Below, piece by piece: positions 5,009 to 5,319 of a stretch of DNA of 5,319 bases. Origin of the DNA: Tannerella sp. Its GTDB lineage: Bacteria > Bacteroidota > Bacteroidia > Bacteroidales > Tannerellaceae. The notes under the pieces were generated by a model. That model had not been told where the DNA came from and did not search any database. It saw nothing but the letters and a program-made list of their open reading frames with translations. The translations under genes and the position numbers were made by a program. Position 1 is the stretch's first letter, and the number at the start of each line of letters is the position of its first letter. The DNA lies in assembly GCA_031272655.1 (NCBI GenBank), contig JAISTJ010000161.1, forward strand, positions 1 through 5,319, given 5' to 3'.

Positions 5009-5319
5009 TTGTTCATTATAACCATCTGCTGCCTCACCGATTCCTCATGTATCTCTGTGTAGATTTTCTTGACGAACTCCGGGCTGAGGTCCATAGCAAG
5101 CCCCATCTTTGAGCGGTTTTCAAGAATCTCGTCGTAGCGCGGGGTCTGCAATATCGGCATGTTGTGTTCCTTCTTGTAGATACCAATCTCGCGGGAGATG
5201 CGCATACGTTTAGAGAGTTGTTCGAGCAGTCCCTCGTCAATGGCGTCTATCTGGTGTCGAAGTTCGGCAAGGTTCTCGGTGGTCTGGGTCGTCTCGCGGA
5301 TAACCAGCATGTTAAGCAC
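5005..5319 (-). CDS. Chorismate mutase (AroQ type) C-terminal domain, probably of a DAHP synthase fusion; cut by the right edge
   Basis: Converts chorismate to prephenate. The frame is open to the window edge, so the true start lies outside; the first visible residues are VLNMLVIRE. Numbering from the edge, residues about 15-98 form the all-helical AroQ domain. Aligned by eye to E. coli CM, active-site residues are kept: Arg21, Arg38, Lys49, Arg61 and Gln98 (E. coli Arg11, Arg28, Lys39, Arg51, Gln88). Gln58 replaces Asp48 and Tyr62 replaces Glu52; both positions vary in the family. The stretch before the mutase, ending in LVIRE, resembles the end of a DAHP synthase domain, and the fusion with a mutase followed by tyrA is common in Bacteroidales. 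The fusion itself is inference, since the synthase part is not visible. The TGA stop lies in the first unit of the tandem array. Confidence 0.87.
   Translation of the reverse strand: MLNMLVIRETTQTTENLAELRHQIDAIDEGLLEQLSKRMRISREIGIYKKEHNMPILQTPRYDEILENRSKMGLAMDLSPEFVKKIYTEIHEESVRQQMVIMNK

Noticed and set aside
5034..5240. Second minus-strand frame inside the chorismate mutase region
   Set aside because: The other minus frame has all the AroQ active-site residues; this one is an out-of-frame shadow.

Overview
The window looks like a piece of a Bacteroidota chromosome, probably order Bacteroidales. The main grounds are two promoters with the phylum's TAnnTTTG -7 box, almost no Shine-Dalgarno sequence ahead of genes, a chorismate mutase tail of the kind fused to DAHP synthase in this phylum and followed directly by tyrA, and spacers built of short A/T-rich tandem repeats. 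The placement is inferred from these traits, not from a database match.

Layout, left to right. Positions 1-150 hold the last 49 codons of an unrecognised plus-strand gene. Everything else is on the minus strand, so transcription runs from right to left: the C-terminal part of a probable DAHP synthase/chorismate mutase (5319-5005), prephenate dehydrogenase tyrA (4923-4153), cysteine desulfurase sufS (4107-2896), ribonuclease HII rnhB (2652-2050), a small secreted coiled-coil protein (1949-1563) and a single-POTRA Omp85-type outer-membrane barrel (1557-157). The plus-strand fragment and the barrel gene converge, with 6 bp between their stop codons.

Functional units. Chorismate mutase and tyrA carry out consecutive steps of tyrosine synthesis (chorismate to prephenate to 4-hydroxyphenylpyruvate) and probably form an operon that starts outside the window. 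sufS has its own promoter in the 45-bp gap after tyrA and would supply sulfur for Fe-S cluster assembly; no other suf gene is in view. rnhB is a housekeeping gene. The coiled-coil protein and the Omp85 protein sit behind a good Bacteroidota promoter with only 5 nt between their reading frames, so they look like a co-translated envelope pair, possibly a Skp-like partner with its barrel.

The most unusual non-coding content is in two spacers (2653-2895 and 4924-5004). Both are made almost wholly of degenerate tandem units, mostly 7 bp, of two families: a GTGAATA-like family and an ATAAACT-like family. The families occur in the same order in both spacers, in opposite orientations relative to transcription. 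In the second spacer the array runs from within one gene's stop codon to directly against the next gene's ATG. The 2653-2895 spacer also holds a short inverted-repeat element of the GTCATTGCGAGG...GCAATCT type. The two spacers with recognisable promoters (1950-2049 and 4108-4152) have no such arrays. Among the proteins, the main oddity is that the Omp85 barrel carries TGY where the family's near-invariant RGY/RGF motif is expected.
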